Positions 62,565 to 64,000 of a stretch of DNA of 64,000 nt are shown in pieces (position 1 is the first letter of the stretch; the number at the start of each line of letters is the position of its first letter). The notes under the pieces were generated by a model. It was given only the letters and a program-made list of their open reading frames with translations. It did not search any database and had not been told where the DNA came from. Source of the DNA: JANQEU01 sp965242805 (GTDB lineage Bacteria; Bacteroidota; Bacteroidia; Cytophagales; Cyclobacteriaceae); NCBI GenBank assembly GCA_965242805.1, contig CBDETD010000002.1, forward strand, positions 2,542,001-2,606,000, given 5' to 3'. Made by a program: the position numbers and the translations under genes.

Positions 62565-63525
62565 ATACTTTATCAATCATTTCCCTGTATTCAGCTGCCA
62601 AATCACTTGCGCTGGTAATCCCCCCACCACTTCTGAAATAGTATTGACCTTGATCAAATTCTATAAACCTTATCATAACCCCACTTACAAGTTTCTCCCC
62701 GTCGTACAATCCACATATCCCTGTATAAAAGCCACGTGAGTTCTTCTCAACCTCCTGTATGATCTCTATTGTTTTAGGTTTCGGTGCTCCGGAAATGGAT
62801 CCTGCAGGAAGTAATTGATAGATGATATCGCCTAATTCGGACCTCCAATTGTTCTTAATTTTCCCTGCAATTTCAGAACTGACCTGAAGAAGTGTTTTTT
62901 CATGGGTCTTGACTTCCTCAATATATCGAAACCGATTTACTTTCACAGATTTTGAGACTTGGCTGAGATCATTTCTAATCAGGTCCACGATTGTAATGTG
63001 CTCCGCCAATTCCTTTTGATCATTTAAAATGAGTTGAGCAGCATCAGGTATCGATGCGTCAATGGTCCCCTTCATGGGATATGAAAATATTCCGTCATCA
63101 CCAATAACAACAAAAGGTTCAGGTGAAAAAACCAGAAACCCTTTTTTCCAAAGGATCTTAAATCTACCATGCGTTAAATGAAAGAGTTCTTCAGGAGAAA
63201 TGTTAAAACTTATAGAAGTTCGAAAAGTAAGATTTACCAGGAAAGAGTTACCAAACAATATGTGATCGACAACCTTATCGAAACTATCCTTGAAGACATC
63301 CTGTGAAACAGGGATTTTCGTAAAAATAAAATCATTCCTAGCCGCATATAACGAATAAGAATTTGTATTGCCATCAATATCATACAACAATTCGCTATTG
63401 TCTATCTGATCGGTGGGTTTAACCCAAGATCTTTCACCAGAAAAATCAGTGAAGAAAACAAAAGGGGTACGTCGATGCCCTAATTCATTGAATGATCGAA
63501 TAGCTTCAATTTTCCGAAGAAACAT
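62548..63525 (-). CDS. pabB: Aminodeoxychorismate synthase component I
   Basis: Chorismate-binding family. 325 residues, short form lacking the long N-terminal region. Motifs SYPMKGTIDASIPD, DLIRNDLSQVSKSV, PAGSISGAPKPKTIEIIQ and RGFYTGICGLYDG. Makes aminodeoxychorismate for folate. Overlaps neighbours at both ends, indicating an operon. Confidence 0.95.
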   Translation of the reverse strand: MFLRKIEAIRSFNELGHRRTPFVFFTDFSGERSWVKPTDQIDNSELLYDIDGNTNSYSLYAARNDFIFTKIPVSQDVFKDSFDKVVDHILFGNSFLVNLTFRTSISFNISPEELFHLTHGRFKILWKKGFLVFSPEPFVVIGDDGIFSYPMKGTIDASIPDAAQLILNDQKELAEHITIVDLIRNDLSQVSKSVKVNRFRYIEEVKTHEKTLLQVSSEIAGKIKNNWRSELGDIIYQLLPAGSISGAPKPKTIEIIQEVEKNSRGFYTGICGLYDGEKLVSGVMIRFIEFDQGQYYFRSGGGITSASDLAAEYREMIDKVYVPVY

Positions 63526-63820
63526 CTTTCTTTCTGGAAAAACGGCTTATCATTCGCTTCTCATATGACCAAAAGAAAGAGAATTGACCAAAAACAAAAC
63601 CGTAGAAAAGGAGTATCGCATTGTAAATGGGAAGGATAAGCACATAGTAAATAATTGAGAACCAAGTACTTTGTTCTCCATCCACGGAAAAATAACCAAC
63701 CACTGGTCTTTTCAATACGACAACCGTCATCCCGGTACAAGCGAATACAATCATTATGATCACGAATTGCCTTGTACTGACAATATTCCATTTCCGCTTT
63801 AACCGATCAATCCAACTCAT
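63506..63820 (-). CDS. DUF6787-like small membrane protein
   Basis: 104 residues. Two membrane helices at about 18-36 and 55-76, and the C-terminal VFGQFSFFWSYEKRM, which resembles the FGQFSFF motif of DUF6787 proteins of Bacteroidota. Basic ends. It overlaps pabB by 20 bases and starts 14 bases inside the pseudouridine synthase gene. Confidence 0.75.
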   Translation of the reverse strand: MSWIDRLKRKWNIVSTRQFVIIMIVFACTGMTVVVLKRPVVGYFSVDGEQSTWFSIIYYVLILPIYNAILLFYGFVFGQFSFFWSYEKRMISRFSRKKDVSSEN

Positions 63821-64000
63821 GAATTACCTTATTAAAATCTTTCCATGCCTCCCCGTCCGGATGCGCCAACAATTCTATGGGTTCCTTTTTGACTGGGTGT
63901 ATAAATGTCAATTTGAATGCGTGCAAAGATATACTTTTATCATGGTTGGCAGTGGGAAATCCATATTTCAAATCACCTTTTATCGGATGATCTATTTTGC
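63807..64000 (-). CDS. RluA-family pseudouridine synthase, C-terminal part (5' end outside window)
   Basis: Reverse-strand open frame encoding KIDHPIKGDLKYGFPTAN, then HAFKLTFIHPVKKEPIELLAHP and a short end at TGA 63807-63809. HPxxGDxKYG and FxHPVKKEP are typical of the C-terminus of RluA-type enzymes, which isomerise uridine in rRNA or tRNA. Only about 64 codons are visible. Confidence 0.85.
   Translation of the reverse strand, partial: KIDHPIKGDLKYGFPTANHDKSISLHAFKLTFIHPVKKEPIELLAHPDGEAWKDFNKVIHELD

Overview
The window looks like chromosomal DNA of a low-to-mid GC Bacteroidota, most like the Cytophagia/Cytophagales. The signs are a fused SecDF, an atpD-atpC pair split from the other ATP synthase genes with a short epsilon subunit, a TTTG/TAnnTTTG promoter in front of the tRNA gene, many lipoproteins (one with an acidic CGDDDED export-type start), ECF sigma factors paired with membrane partners, a periplasmic-propeller histidine kinase and a GldI-like FKBP lipoprotein. 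No phage, insertion sequence, CRISPR array, rRNA or integrase was seen. The only mobile-type signals are palindromic repeats around a broken GIY-YIG gene (32.9-33.6 kb) and one related copy near 9.7 kb.

Layout. 1-9.5 kb (minus strand): a GH78 rhamnosidase cut by the window edge, an ALDH7-type dehydrogenase, HtrA/DegP protease, Hsp20 and a large secreted BNR/sortilin-like propeller protein. 9.5-13.7 kb: an orphan PycTM-like membrane protein, a methyltransferase with a lipoprotein signal, tRNA-Asn with its own promoter and terminator, a nucleoside hydrolase lipoprotein, an SRPBCC protein and a GNAT. 13.7-18.4 kb: an ECF sigma factor with a membrane partner, then a GH26 mannanase and a DUF5060-type glycosidase. 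18.5-24.2 kb: a propeller histidine kinase with a stand-alone receiver, a cupin and two tandem alpha/beta hydrolases. 24.4-28.8 kb: a TPR-CHAT protease facing an ECF sigma/anti-sigma pair. 29-36 kb: pruA, a YjjG-like HAD phosphatase with an ArsR regulator, the repeat-rich locus, an M19 dipeptidase and a surface lipoprotein.

36-46 kb: a membrane zinc-ribbon protein, then a divergent tryptophan/kynurenine degradation cluster (aminomuconate semialdehyde dehydrogenase and an SDR on minus; haao, kynU and kmo on plus), followed by an MltF-like transglycosylase and dxs. 46-54.6 kb: housekeeping genes scpA, ndk, and a tightly overlapping run from a 31-residue membrane peptide through nrnA, two FKBP lipoproteins, rdgB and a uridine kinase, then a small membrane protein and secDF. 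54.6-64 kb: uncharacterised envelope proteins, a DsbA-like protein, two SRPBCC proteins (one fused to a degenerate class III cyclase-like domain), a WG-repeat protein, a 53-residue CxxC protein, atpD-atpC, and a minus-strand run of an RluA-type synthase (partial), a DUF6787-like protein, pabB and pabC.

The strongest candidate for an undescribed system is the locus at 24.4-28.8 kb. A signal-peptide-bearing, C-terminally anchored TPR-CHAT protease ends on the stop codon of a single-pass zinc-finger/TPR anti-sigma-like protein that follows an ECF sigma gene. The predicted topology puts the protease and the anti-sigma sensor domain in the same compartment, which suggests protease-controlled release of sigma.
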